From Pseudomonadota bacterium (GTDB lineage: Bacteria > Pseudomonadota > Gammaproteobacteria > Burkholderiales > Rhodocyclaceae), in NCBI GenBank assembly GCA_963205435.1, contig CAUJIV010000045.1, forward strand, positions 1 through 53,995: DNA of 53,995 nucleotides, written 5' to 3'. The notes beneath the pieces are model-generated. The model had not been told where the DNA came from and made no database searches. It was given only the letters and a program-made list of their open reading frames with translations. Shown here one piece after another: positions 1 through 10,133 of the stretch. The position numbers and the translations under genes were made by a program. How positions within the stretch are numbered: position 1 is the first letter of the stretch; every line of letters starts with the position of its first letter.

Positions 1-45
1 ACTCCGCGGGCAACCGAATCGCAGGTCCATCCACCGCCGAGCGTC

Positions 46-1716
46 ATGTCGAAGCTGCGTCAACTGTTCGTCGCCTTGCTGCTGAGCCTGGCCGGCTGGG
101 CCGGGGCGGCGGATCTGCCCACCCTGTACCCGCAAGCGCGCGACATTTTCCCCGGCGCCGAGAGCTTCGGCAGCTTCGAAGGCGCGCCGCCGTCGGCCGC
201 CGTCCACAAGGCCGGCAAGGTCATCGGCTACCTGTTCCTGACCGACGACGTGCTGCGCATCCCGGCCTATTCGGGCAAGCCGATCAATACCCTGGTCGGC
301 ATTGACCTCGAGGGCCGCATCGTCGGCCTGGCCATCGTCAGCCATGACGAGCCGATCCTAGCCGTCGGCATCACGCAGGAGCGGCTCGACCGCTATGTCG
401 CCCAGTACGCCGGCAAGTCGGCGTTCGACAAGGTCATCATCGGCGCCCCGCGCCCCGGGCATGTCAATATCGACGGCATCAGCGGCGCCACCATCACGGT
501 CATGGTGGAAAATGCCAGCGTGATGCGCTCGGCCCGGCGGGTGGCCGAAGCGCGCGGCATTTCGGGACTGCCCTCGAGCGGGCGCGATGGCCCGCTGGAA
601 GCCGCGGCGCCTGCGACGAACGCGGCGGCGGAGAGCAGCAGAAGAAACGAGCCCCCACCACCGGTTGTCGCGCAGCCGGAAAAGCCGGCGACGACAGCCC
701 ACGTCGCGCCGACGCCACGGGCGCGCCAGACCCCCGCGGCCGCTTCTCCGTCACGGCTGCGACAGCTCGTCCCGCCGCAGCCGGTCATTCCCCCTGTCAC
801 CACGCAGCCGGAAGAGCCGCTGTGGATCGGCATCTGGCGCAACCGCGCTTTCGAGATCGCCGTCCTCTGCATCGGTCTGGCGCTGTTGCTGACCGTCCTC
901 GTCTTCCAGGACTGGCTGGCGCGGCATCCGCGGGTGCTGACCCGCATCCGCTTCGGCTTCCACCTGTACACGCTCTTCTTCATCGGCTGGTACGGCCTCG
1001 CCCAGCTGTCGGTGATCAACGTCCTCACCTTCACCCACGCCGTCACCGGCGGCTTCCGCTGGGAGAATTTCCTCATCGATCCGATGCTGTTCATCCTCTG
1101 GTCCTTCGTCGCCGTGACCTTGCTGCTGTGGGGGCGTGGCGTCTATTGCGGCTGGCTGTGCCCGTTCGGCGCGCTGCAGGAACTGATCCTGGTCGTGGCG
1201 CGCAAGCTCAAATTGCCGGAATTCGAATTCAGCGAGGCCGTGCACGAGCGCCTGGCGGCGCTGAAGTACATCATCCTGATCGTGCTGTTCGGCATCTCGC
1301 TGCAATCCATTGCCGAGGCCGCCTGGTTCGGCGAGGTCGAGCCGTTCAAGACGGTGTTCGCCCTGCGCTTCCAGCGTGACTGGCCCTATGTGCTGTATGC
1401 CCTGCTGCTGATCGGGCTTGCCTTCTTCAACCGCAAGTTCTATTGCAAATACCTCTGCCCGCTCGGCGCTGCGCTGGCTATTCCCGGCCGCTTCCGCCTG
1501 TTCGAATGGTGGCTCAGGCGGCGCAAGGAGTGCGGCGCCCCGTGCCAGGTCTGCGCGCACCGCTGCTCGGTGCGCGCCATCCGCCCGACCGGCGAGATCA
1601 ATGCCAACGAATGCCACTACTGCCTCGACTGCCAGGTCGTCTATTACAACGACCGGATGTGCGTGCCGCTGGTCGATCTGCGCAAGCGCCGCGAGCAGCG
1701 CGGCGGCAGGGCCTGA
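46..1716 (+). CDS. NosR/NirI-family membrane flavo-iron-sulfur protein
   Basis: Predicted integral membrane electron-transfer protein of the NosR/NirI family, which supports denitrification reductases, probably by passing quinol-derived electrons. A signal peptide (residues 1-21) is followed by a periplasmic FMN-binding domain with the flavinylation-type motif GISGATIT near residue 145. A Pro/Ala-rich linker (about 180-265) leads to several membrane segments carrying two CxxxCP motifs (CGWLCP, CKYLCP) and a C-terminal ferredoxin-like stretch with two Cys groups (CGAPCQVCAHRC and CHYCLDC). At 556 aa it is shorter than typical NosR (about 700 aa), the loss being in the periplasmic part. It lies directly upstream of nirS and no nosZ is seen, so a NirI-like role is favoured, although nosZ could lie before the window. 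Confidence 0.85.
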   Translation: MSKLRQLFVALLLSLAGWAGAADLPTLYPQARDIFPGAESFGSFEGAPPSAAVHKAGKVIGYLFLTDDVLRIPAYSGKPINTLVGIDLEGRIVGLAIVSHDEPILAVGITQERLDRYVAQYAGKSAFDKVIIGAPRPGHVNIDGISGATITVMVENASVMRSARRVAEARGISGLPSSGRDGPLEAAAPATNAAAESSRRNEPPPPVVAQPEKPATTAHVAPTPRARQTPAAASPSRLRQLVPPQPVIPPVTTQPEEPLWIGIWRNRAFEIAVLCIGLALLLTVLVFQDWLARHPRVLTRIRFGFHLYTLFFIGWYGLAQLSVINVLTFTHAVTGGFRWENFLIDPMLFILWSFVAVTLLLWGRGVYCGWLCPFGALQELILVVARKLKLPEFEFSEAVHERLAALKYIILIVLFGISLQSIAEAAWFGEVEPFKTVFALRFQRDWPYVLYALLLIGLAFFNRKFYCKYLCPLGAALAIPGRFRLFEWWLRRRKECGAPCQVCAHRCSVRAIRPTGEINANECHYCLDCQVVYYNDRMCVPLVDLRKRREQRGGRA

Positions 1717-1779
1717 GGCGGCTGAGGCCGGGCCTGTTTTCCTCGCAGCGGACGCTCGCCAGGCGGCACCGGCCTATAA

Positions 1780-3639
<1,860 letters not shown>

Positions 3640-3664
3640 TTCCTTCCGGCTCGCGCCGGCACGA

Positions 3665-3693
3665 ACGGGGGCCCCATCGGCTCCCGTTTTTTT
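3665..3693 (+). terminator. Intrinsic terminator after nirS
   Basis: A 9-bp stem (3665-3673 with 3679-3687, one G-T pair), loop CCATC, and a run of seven T ending at 3693. It would end most nirS transcripts before nirC. Confidence 0.85.
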
Positions 3694-3698
3694 GTCAT

Positions 3699-3712
3699 TT
3701 GAGAAATGTCAA
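3699..3712 (+). promoter_or_regulatory. FNR/Dnr-like box upstream of nirC
   Basis: TTGAGAAATGTCAA keeps the TTGA-N6-TCAA core. It overlaps the first possible nirC ATG (3706), which favours the later ATG at 3751. The -10 at the expected offset (3735-3740, CATCCT) is weak, so function is less certain than for the nirS boxes. Confidence 0.55.
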
Positions 3713-3750
3713 GGCATCTCGCGCCGGCAACGGGCATCCTGCCTCTGACG

Positions 3751-4104
3751 ATGGGTTCCGGAAAGCCAGTCCGATGGGTGGTGGCCTGCTTCTTCGCCGG
3801 CGCGATGGTCGCACACGATGACGCGGGTGCCGCCGATCCGGCGCCGGAGCGGGCCGCCGAGCTGGTGCGCATGGTGCGGCAGGATTGCGGCTCCTGCCAC
3901 GGCCTGACGCTGAAGGGCGGCCTCGGCCCGCCCCTGTTGCCGGAAACGCTGAGTGAAAAGCCTGACGAATCGCTGCGCCAGACCATCCTCCACGGCCGGC
4001 CGGGCACGCCGATGCCGCCGTGGAACGCATTCATGAACGAGGCCGAAGCCGGCTGGATCGTGCGCCAGCTGAAACAGGGCTTCCCGGAAGAGACCCGCCG
4101 ATGA
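3751..4104 (+). CDS. nirC: Small c-type cytochrome NirC (cytochrome c55X)
   Basis: Periplasmic monoheme cytochrome c. NirC proteins are electron donors to cd1 nitrite reductase or act in heme d1 maturation. From the ATG at 3751 the product is 117 aa with a signal peptide (to about DDAGA), heme motif CGSCH at residues 46-50, GLGPPLLPE and a Met-containing MPPWNAF segment that fits an axial ligand. The ATG at 3706 is possible but overlaps an FNR-like box. The stop overlaps the nirF start (ATGA). Confidence 0.85.
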   Translation: MGSGKPVRWVVACFFAGAMVAHDDAGAADPAPERAAELVRMVRQDCGSCHGLTLKGGLGPPLLPETLSEKPDESLRQTILHGRPGTPMPPWNAFMNEAEAGWIVRQLKQGFPEETRR

Positions 4105-5270
4105 AACGTCTGCTTGCCCTTCTTGCCGCGCTGCTGCTGGCCGCCTGCGCCTCTCCCGGCTTGCGCGGCACGGGCGACCTCGGCCTCGTCATCGAGCGGG
4201 CCAGCGGCAGCGTGCTGGTGGTCGACACCACGGCGCGCGCCATCCTCGGCCGAGTCGAGGGGCTCGGCGACCTCTCCCATGCCTCGGCCGTGTTCTCGCG
4301 CGACGGCCGCTTCGCCTACGTCTTCGGCCGCGACGGCGGCCTGACCCAGGTCGACCTGCTCGAGCGGAAGATCGCCGGCCGCATCATCCAGGCCGGCAAT
4401 TCGATCGGCGGCGCCATCTCGCAGGACGGCCGCCTCGTCGCGGCGCAGAACTACCAGCCGGGCGGCGTCAAGGTCTTCGATGCCGGCACGCTGGAGCTGC
4501 TCGCCGACATCCCGGCGGCCTGGGACGACGGCAAGAAGCTCTCCAAGGTGGTGGGGCTGGCCGACGTGCCCGGCAACAAATTCGCCTTCGCCCTGTTCGA
4601 CGCCGGCGAGATCTGGGTCGCCGACCTGGCCGAGCCGCGCCAGCCGAAGCTCGCCAAGTTCCGCGGCGCCGGCAGCCAGCCCTATGACGGCATGGTGACG
4701 CCGGACGGACGCTATTTCATCGCCGGCCTGTTCGGCGAGGACGGCCTCGCCCTGCTCGACCTGTGGCGGCCGGAGCAGGGCGCGCGCAAGATCCTCGCCA
4801 ACTACGGCAAGGGCCAGGAAAAGCTGCCGGTGTTCAAGATGCCGCACCTGCGCGGCTGGACGGTGGCCGGCGGGCGCGCCTACCTGCCGGCGATCGGCAA
4901 GCACGAGGTCCTGGTGGTCGACACGGCGACCTGGCAGGAAGTCGGCCGCATCCCGGTCAAGGGCCAGCCGGTCTTCATCATGGCGCGCCCGGACGGGCGG
5001 CAGATCTGGGTGAACTTCGCCTTCCCCGACTACGGCCAGGTGCAGGTCATCGACACGCTCGAGCAGAAGGTGGTGCAGACGCTGGCGCCCGGCAAGGCGG
5101 TGCTGCACATGGAATTCACGCCGCGCGGCGAGGCCGTCTGGATCTCGGCGCGCGACGACAACCGCGTCGTGGTGTACGATACGGCCAGCTTCGCCCGGCT
5201 GGCCGAGCTGCCGGCGCAAAGCCCCTCGGGCATATTTTTCACCAGCCGCGCGGCGCGCATCGGCTTCTGA
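4101..5270 (+). CDS. nirF: Heme d1 biosynthesis protein NirF (lipoprotein)
   Basis: NirF is a d1-propeller-like protein required for a late step of heme d1 synthesis in the periplasm. The 389-aa product has a lipoprotein signal peptide with lipobox LLAAC near residues 13-17, then a beta-propeller related to the NirS d1 domain (repeated segments such as SRDGRFAYVFGRDG and SQDGRLVAAQNY). The ATG at 4101 overlaps the nirC stop, and its stop overlaps the nirDL start (TGATG), so translation is probably coupled. Confidence 0.93.
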   Translation: MKRLLALLAALLLAACASPGLRGTGDLGLVIERASGSVLVVDTTARAILGRVEGLGDLSHASAVFSRDGRFAYVFGRDGGLTQVDLLERKIAGRIIQAGNSIGGAISQDGRLVAAQNYQPGGVKVFDAGTLELLADIPAAWDDGKKLSKVVGLADVPGNKFAFALFDAGEIWVADLAEPRQPKLAKFRGAGSQPYDGMVTPDGRYFIAGLFGEDGLALLDLWRPEQGARKILANYGKGQEKLPVFKMPHLRGWTVAGGRAYLPAIGKHEVLVVDTATWQEVGRIPVKGQPVFIMARPDGRQIWVNFAFPDYGQVQVIDTLEQKVVQTLAPGKAVLHMEFTPRGEAVWISARDDNRVVVYDTASFARLAELPAQSPSGIFFTSRAARIGF

Positions 5271-6262
5271 TGGATCCCCTCGATTTCCGCCTCGTCAACG
5301 AGTTTCAGCGCGACTTTCCGCTGCTGCCGCGGCCCTTCGCCGAACTGGCCCGGCGCACGGGCAGCACGGAGGATGCCGTCCTCGGCGCGCTGCGCCGGCT
5401 GCGGGGGGAGGGAGTGATCAGCCGCGTCGGCGCGGTCTTCTCGCCGCGGCGCATCGGCGCCAGCACGCTGGCCGCCCTGGCGGCGCCGGCGGAGCGGCTC
5501 GAGGAGATCGCCGCATGCGTCAGCGCCAGGCCCGAGGTGAACCACAACTATGAGCGCGAGCACGCCTTCAACCTGTGGTTCGTCGTCACCGCGGCCGACG
5601 AGGCCGGCCTCGCCCGCGCGCTGGCGGAAATCGAGCGCGACAGCGGCTGCAAGGTCATCTCGTTGCCGCTCGAGCACGAGTTCCACATCGACCTCGGCTT
5701 CGATCTGGCCGGTGTCTGCAAGGCCCGCTCGTCGGAGCGGCGGCTCGACGAGGACACCCCGCGCAGCCTCGAAGACGGCGAGCGGCGGCTGCTGGCGGTG
5801 CTGCAGCACGGCCTCGAACTGGTGCCGCGGCCCTTCGCCCGCCTCGGCGAGGAGGCCGGCCTCGACGAGCGGCAGGTCATCGCCCTGCTCGAGCGCTGGC
5901 ACGAGGAGGGACTGATCAAGCGCTTCGGCGTCGTCGTGCGCCATCATGAACTGGGCTATACCGCCAACGCCATGGTCGTCTGGAATCTGCCCGACGACGC
6001 TGTCGAGCGCGCCGGCAAGCTGCTGGCGGCGCAGAGCGAGGTGACGCTCTGCTACCGGCGCCGGCGCCACTTGCCGGAATGGCCCTACAACCTGTTCTGC
6101 ATGATCCACGGCCGCGCCCGCGGTGAAGTCGAGGCTGCCGTCGCCGGCCTGCGCCAGCGCCTCGGCCTGCAGCAGGCGCCGCATGCCGTGCTGTTTTCGC
6201 GCCGCCGCTTCAAGCAGCGCGGCGCGCATTACCTGCCGCGGACCGAAGCCCTCCATGGATGA
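5270..6262 (+). CDS. nirDL: Siroheme decarboxylase NirDL (fused NirD-NirL)
   Basis: Two Lrp/AsnC-like halves in one 330-aa chain. In the d1 pathway NirD and NirL, with NirG and NirH, decarboxylate siroheme to 12,18-didecarboxysiroheme. The first half (about 1-160) carries NHNYEREHAFNLWFV and the second (about 165-330) has CYRRRRHLPEWPYNLFCMIHG. Each begins with a winged-helix-like region (LLPRPFAELARRTG and LVPRPFARLGEEAG). The start overlaps the nirF stop and the stop overlaps the nirG start. Confidence 0.93.
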   Translation: MDPLDFRLVNEFQRDFPLLPRPFAELARRTGSTEDAVLGALRRLRGEGVISRVGAVFSPRRIGASTLAALAAPAERLEEIAACVSARPEVNHNYEREHAFNLWFVVTAADEAGLARALAEIERDSGCKVISLPLEHEFHIDLGFDLAGVCKARSSERRLDEDTPRSLEDGERRLLAVLQHGLELVPRPFARLGEEAGLDERQVIALLERWHEEGLIKRFGVVVRHHELGYTANAMVVWNLPDDAVERAGKLLAAQSEVTLCYRRRRHLPEWPYNLFCMIHGRARGEVEAAVAGLRQRLGLQQAPHAVLFSRRRFKQRGAHYLPRTEALHG

Positions 6263-6698
6263 GGCGGACCGCGCCATCCTCAACGGCCTGCAGGGCGGCT
6301 TCCCGCTTTGCGACGAGCCGTACCGCGAGGCGGCGGCGCGCATCGGGCTGACGGAGGCCGAGTTGCTCGAGCGCCTGCGGCGCCTGCTGGAAGCCGGGGT
6401 GCTGACGCGCTTCGGCCCGATGTACCAGGTCGAGCGCATGGGCGGCGCCTTCGTGCTGGCCGCGCTGGCAGTGCCGGAAGCCGACTACGAGCGCGTCGCG
6501 GAGGCAGTGAACGCCCTGGCGGAAGTGGCGCACAACTATCGGCGCGAGCACGCCCTCAACATGTGGTTCGTGCTGGCGACGGAGACGCCGGAGGGCATCC
6601 CGGCGGCCATCGCCAGGATCGAGCGGGCGACCGGACTCGAGGTCTTCGCCTTCCCCAAGCTGAAGGAGTATTTCGTCGAAATGAAGCTGCATGCCTGA
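6255..6698 (+). CDS. nirG: Siroheme decarboxylase subunit NirG
   Basis: 147-aa Lrp/AsnC-like protein of the NirD/G family, with the helix-turn-helix-like N-terminus and the AHNYRREHALNMWFVLATE motif of NirD/G halves. It is predicted to take part in siroheme decarboxylation. The ATG at 6255 lies inside the end of nirDL. The 3' end overlaps nirH by 8 bp. Confidence 0.9.
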   Translation: MDEADRAILNGLQGGFPLCDEPYREAAARIGLTEAELLERLRRLLEAGVLTRFGPMYQVERMGGAFVLAALAVPEADYERVAEAVNALAEVAHNYRREHALNMWFVLATETPEGIPAAIARIERATGLEVFAFPKLKEYFVEMKLHA

Positions 6699-7239
6699 CG
6701 CTGCCCTCTCCCCCAGCCCCTCTCCCGCGGGCGGGAGAGGGGAGCATGGTGAGCCGCTGGCGCGGCTGGAAGGGATCGACCGCCGCCTGGTGGTGGCGAC
6801 CCAGGCCGGCCTGCCGCTGGCGCCGCGCCCCTACCATGCCCTCGCCGAGGAGCTGGGCATGGCGGCCGCCGAGGTGATGGCCCGGCTGCGGCGCATGCTG
6901 GAGTCCGGCGTCATCCGCCGCATCGGCGCCGTGCCCAACCACTATGCGCTGGGCTACCGCGCCAACGGCATGAGCGTCTGGGACGTCGCCGACGAGCGCA
7001 TCGACGCGCTGGGCGAGGCGGTCGGCCGCCTGCCCTTCGTCACCCACTGCTATCATCGCCCGCGCGCGCTGCCGCTGTGGCCCTACAATCTGTTCGCGAT
7101 GGTGCACGGGCGCGGCCGCGAAGAGGTCGAGGCCAAGGTCGCGGAAATCGCGGCGCTGCTCGGCGCCGACTGCCGCGCACACGATGTGCTCTACAGCAGC
7201 CGCATCCTGAAGAAGACCGGCCTGCGGCTGGCCGGCTGA
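6691..7239 (+). CDS. nirH: Siroheme decarboxylase subunit NirH
   Basis: 182-aa NirL/H-type Lrp-like protein with CYHRPRALPLWPYNLFAMVHG, matching the second half of NirDL. The only start codon I see before the conserved region is the ATG at 6691, so the first 20 or so residues (a Ser/Pro then Gly/Arg-rich tract) are encoded by a perfect inverted repeat at 6717-6742. This extension is unlike normal NirH and looks like a repeat element absorbed into the gene. The core from about residue 23 is intact. Confidence 0.9.
   Translation: MPDAALSPSPSPAGGRGEHGEPLARLEGIDRRLVVATQAGLPLAPRPYHALAEELGMAAAEVMARLRRMLESGVIRRIGAVPNHYALGYRANGMSVWDVADERIDALGEAVGRLPFVTHCYHRPRALPLWPYNLFAMVHGRGREEVEAKVAEIAALLGADCRAHDVLYSSRILKKTGLRLAG
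6705..6744. repeat. REP-like GC-rich palindrome inside the 5' end of nirH
   Basis: Perfect 12-bp arms, CCCCTCTCCCGC (6717-6728) and GCGGGAGAGGGG (6731-6742), separated by GG and preceded by a further CCCTCTCCC copy. This resembles dispersed intergenic palindromes common in proteobacteria, but here it is translated. Confidence 0.75.
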
Positions 7240-7247
7240 GGAAGACT

Positions 7248-8390
7248 GTGTTTCGCATCTCGCAATACATGGCGGAAATCGCCCGGCCGACGCCGCTGGG
7301 CCCGCGGCGCGACCCGCCGGCGCCGGTGGTGATCTGGAACCTGATCCGCCGCTGCAACCTCACCTGCAAGCACTGCTACTCGATTTCCGCCGACAAGGAC
7401 TTCGCCGGCGAGCTGACGCGCGACGAGGTGTTCGCCGTGATGGACGATCTGCGGCGCTTCCGCGTGCCGGTGCTGATCCTCTCCGGCGGCGAGCCGCTGC
7501 TGCGCCCCGACATCTTCGACATCGCCAACCGCGCCAAGGCGCTCGGCTTCTATGTCGGGCTGTCCTCCAACGGCACGCTGATCGACGAGGGCAACATCGA
7601 CCTCATCGCCGCCGCCGACTTCGACTATGTCGGCATCAGCCTCGACGGCCAGCGCGAGACCCACGACAAGTTCCGCCGCATGGAGGGCGCCTTCGACCGG
7701 TCGCTCGCCGGCATCCGCCTGTGCCGCGACCTCGGCGTCAAGATCGGCGTGCGCTTCACGCTGACGCAGGACAACGCCCACGACCTGCCGGCGCTGCTGC
7801 GGCTGGTCGAGGACGAGGGCATCGACCGCTTCTACTTCTCGCACCTCAACTACGCCGGGCGCGGCAACACCAACCGCCGCGACGACGCCCACCACCAGAT
7901 GACGCGCCAGGCGATGGACCTGCTGTTCGACACCTGCTGGGACTACCAGGCGCGCGGGCTGGAGAAGGAATTCACCACCGGCAACAACGACGCCGACGGC
8001 GTCTATTTCCTGCACTGGGTGGCGCGGCGCTTCCCCGAGCGGGCGGCCCACGTGCGCGCCAAGCTAGCGCAATGGGGCGGCAACTCCTCCGGCGTGAATG
8101 TCGCCAACATCGACAACCTCGGCAACGTCCATCCCGACACGATGTGGTGGCACCACACCCTGGGCAACGTGCGCCAGAGGCCGTTCTCGGAGATCTGGCT
8201 CGACACCAGCGACCCGCTGATGGCCGGGCTGAAGGCGCGGCCGCGCCGGGTCGGCGGCCGCTGCGCCACCTGCGCCCACTTCGACATCTGCGGCGGCAAC
8301 ACGCGCGTGCGCGCCCAGCAGCTGACCGGCGACCCGTGGGCGGAAGACCCCGGCTGCTATCTCAGCGACGAGGAAATCGGGCTGAAATGA
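7248..8390 (+). CDS. nirJ: Heme d1 biosynthesis radical SAM protein NirJ
   Basis: Radical SAM enzyme that replaces the two propionate side chains during heme d1 synthesis. GTG at 7248 is chosen because GAGGA (7238-7242) is 5 bp upstream and translation starts with the family-typical FRISQYM. The 380-aa product has CNLTCKHC (C36, C40, C43) for the SAM cluster and GGEPLL for SAM binding. A C-terminal Cys-rich SPASM-like region (RCATCAHFDICGGN, then GC) would bind an auxiliary cluster. The stop overlaps the nirN start (ATGA). Confidence 0.95.
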   Translation: MFRISQYMAEIARPTPLGPRRDPPAPVVIWNLIRRCNLTCKHCYSISADKDFAGELTRDEVFAVMDDLRRFRVPVLILSGGEPLLRPDIFDIANRAKALGFYVGLSSNGTLIDEGNIDLIAAADFDYVGISLDGQRETHDKFRRMEGAFDRSLAGIRLCRDLGVKIGVRFTLTQDNAHDLPALLRLVEDEGIDRFYFSHLNYAGRGNTNRRDDAHHQMTRQAMDLLFDTCWDYQARGLEKEFTTGNNDADGVYFLHWVARRFPERAAHVRAKLAQWGGNSSGVNVANIDNLGNVHPDTMWWHHTLGNVRQRPFSEIWLDTSDPLMAGLKARPRRVGGRCATCAHFDICGGNTRVRAQQLTGDPWAEDPGCYLSDEEIGLK

Positions 8391-10003
8391 AGGGGGCGGC
8401 CGTCGCTCGGCCCGCGAGGCCCGCCCTGCCATGGAAGTCCGCGCGGCTGGTCGCGGCCGGCGCGCTCGTCCTCGTCGCCCTGACCGCCCTGGGCGCGAGC
8501 CCGCCAGGCGCCGCCGCCGAGCCGGCGGCGGAACTCTACGGCCGGCACTGCGCCGAGTGCCACGGCGCCGACCGCTACGGCCTGATCGGGCCGGCGCTGC
8601 TGCCGGAGAACCTCTCGCGGCTGCGCAAGCCGGCGGCGGCGGCCATGATCCGCGACAGCCGCGCCAACGTGCAGATGCCGGCGTTCAAGAGGGTGCTGTC
8701 GCCCGAGCAGATCCAGGCGCTGGTGGACTACATCTATTCGCCGGCGCCGATGCCGCGCTGGGGCGAGGCGGAAATCCGCGCCTCGCGGGTCGAATACCAT
8801 GCCGCCGGCGCGCTGCCCGACAAGCCGCAGTACGAGGCCGACCCCCTCAACCTCTTCGTCGTCGTCGAGAGCGGCGACCACCACGTCAGCATCCTCGACG
8901 GCGACCGCCTGCAGCCGATCTTCCGTTTTCCCTCGCGCTTCGCCCTGCACGGCGGGCCGAAATTCACGCCTGACGGCCGCTACGTCTTCTTCGCCTCGCG
9001 CGACGGCTGGATCAGCAAGTTCGACCTGTGGAACCTGAAGCTGGTGGCCGAGGCGCGCGCCGGCATCAACACGCGCAACGCCGCCGTTTCCGGCGACGGC
9101 AAGTACGTGGCGGTGGCCAACTACCTGCCGCACAGCCTGGTGATCCTCGATGCCGACCTGAACGTCGTCAGGATCCACGAGGCGCGCGGCGGCGACGGCG
9201 GCCCCAGCTCGCGCGTCTCCGCCGTCTACACGGCCGAGCCGCGAAAGAGCTTCGTCGCCGCGCTGAAGGACGTCAAGGAAGCATGGGAGCTGAGCTACGA
9301 TCCACAGGCACCGGAAATCCCCTCCGGCTACATCCACGACTACAAATATCGTGAAGGCGCCTTCCTGCCGGGCTTCCTCAACCCGCGCCGCTCGGTGTTG
9401 AACGACTACCTCGACGACTTCTTCTTCACGCCCGACTACAGCGAGGTGATGGGCGCCAGCCGCGAGGCCGGCAAGGGCCAGGTGGTCAACCTCGACGTGC
9501 GCCGCGCGATCGCCACGCTCGACCTGCCCGGCATGCCGCACCTGGGCTCGGGCATCACCTGGGAGTGGCAGGGGCGCCGCGTCATGGCGACGCCGAACCT
9601 GAAGGAGGGCGTGGTCAGCGTCATCGACATGAAGACCTGGCAGACGATCCGGCAGATCCCCACGCCCGGGCCGGGCTTCTTCATGCGCAGCCACGAGAAT
9701 ACCCCCTATGCCTGGGTGGACTCCATGATGAGTCCGGGCCACAAGGACACGCTGACGGTGATCGACAAGCGAACGCTGGAGGTGGCGGCGCAGCTCAGAC
9801 CCGAGCCGGGCAAGACGCTGGCGCACATCGAATTCACGCGCGATGGCAGGTACGCCCTGGCCAGTCTGTGGGAAAACGACGGCGCCCTGATCGTCTTCGA
9901 CGCGGCGACGCTGAAGGAAGTCAAGCGCATCCCGGCGAAGAAGCCGGTCGGCAAGTACAACGTCTGGAACAAGATCACCCGCTCCGAAGGCACCAGCCAC
10001 TGA
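8387..10003 (+). CDS. nirN: NirN, cytochrome d1-type dihydro-heme d1 dehydrogenase
   Basis: Periplasmic NirS paralogue that oxidises dihydro-heme d1 to heme d1 in the final biosynthetic step. The 538-aa product has an N-terminal signal/anchor (about 20-46), a cytochrome c domain with CAECH, and a d1-type propeller (SGDHHVSILDGDR, SRDGWISKFDLWNLKLV, PGHKDTLTVIDKRTLEV). The ATG at 8387 overlaps the nirJ stop. It is the last gene of the nir cluster; I see no intrinsic terminator after it. Confidence 0.92.
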   Translation: MKGAAVARPARPALPWKSARLVAAGALVLVALTALGASPPGAAAEPAAELYGRHCAECHGADRYGLIGPALLPENLSRLRKPAAAAMIRDSRANVQMPAFKRVLSPEQIQALVDYIYSPAPMPRWGEAEIRASRVEYHAAGALPDKPQYEADPLNLFVVVESGDHHVSILDGDRLQPIFRFPSRFALHGGPKFTPDGRYVFFASRDGWISKFDLWNLKLVAEARAGINTRNAAVSGDGKYVAVANYLPHSLVILDADLNVVRIHEARGGDGGPSSRVSAVYTAEPRKSFVAALKDVKEAWELSYDPQAPEIPSGYIHDYKYREGAFLPGFLNPRRSVLNDYLDDFFFTPDYSEVMGASREAGKGQVVNLDVRRAIATLDLPGMPHLGSGITWEWQGRRVMATPNLKEGVVSVIDMKTWQTIRQIPTPGPGFFMRSHENTPYAWVDSMMSPGHKDTLTVIDKRTLEVAAQLRPEPGKTLAHIEFTRDGRYALASLWENDGALIVFDAATLKEVKRIPAKKPVGKYNVWNKITRSEGTSH

Positions 10004-10089
10004 ACCGCGGCGAATCCCATCCCGCGACAGCGGTTGTTTCTCGCGAAAGAAAATCCCGTGCCCGCCAAGGAATGCCAGCGGCCATGGCG

Positions 10090-10095
10090 TAGAAT
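10090..10095 (+). promoter_or_regulatory. Possible -10 (TAGAAT) upstream of the nitronate monooxygenase gene
   Basis: TAGAAT lies 38 bp before the ATG at 10134. No good -35 is seen at 16-18 bp spacing. Confidence 0.3.
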
Positions 10096-10133
10096 GCGGG
10101 CTGTCCGTGGCCGGCCGGGAACCGATCGAAGAC

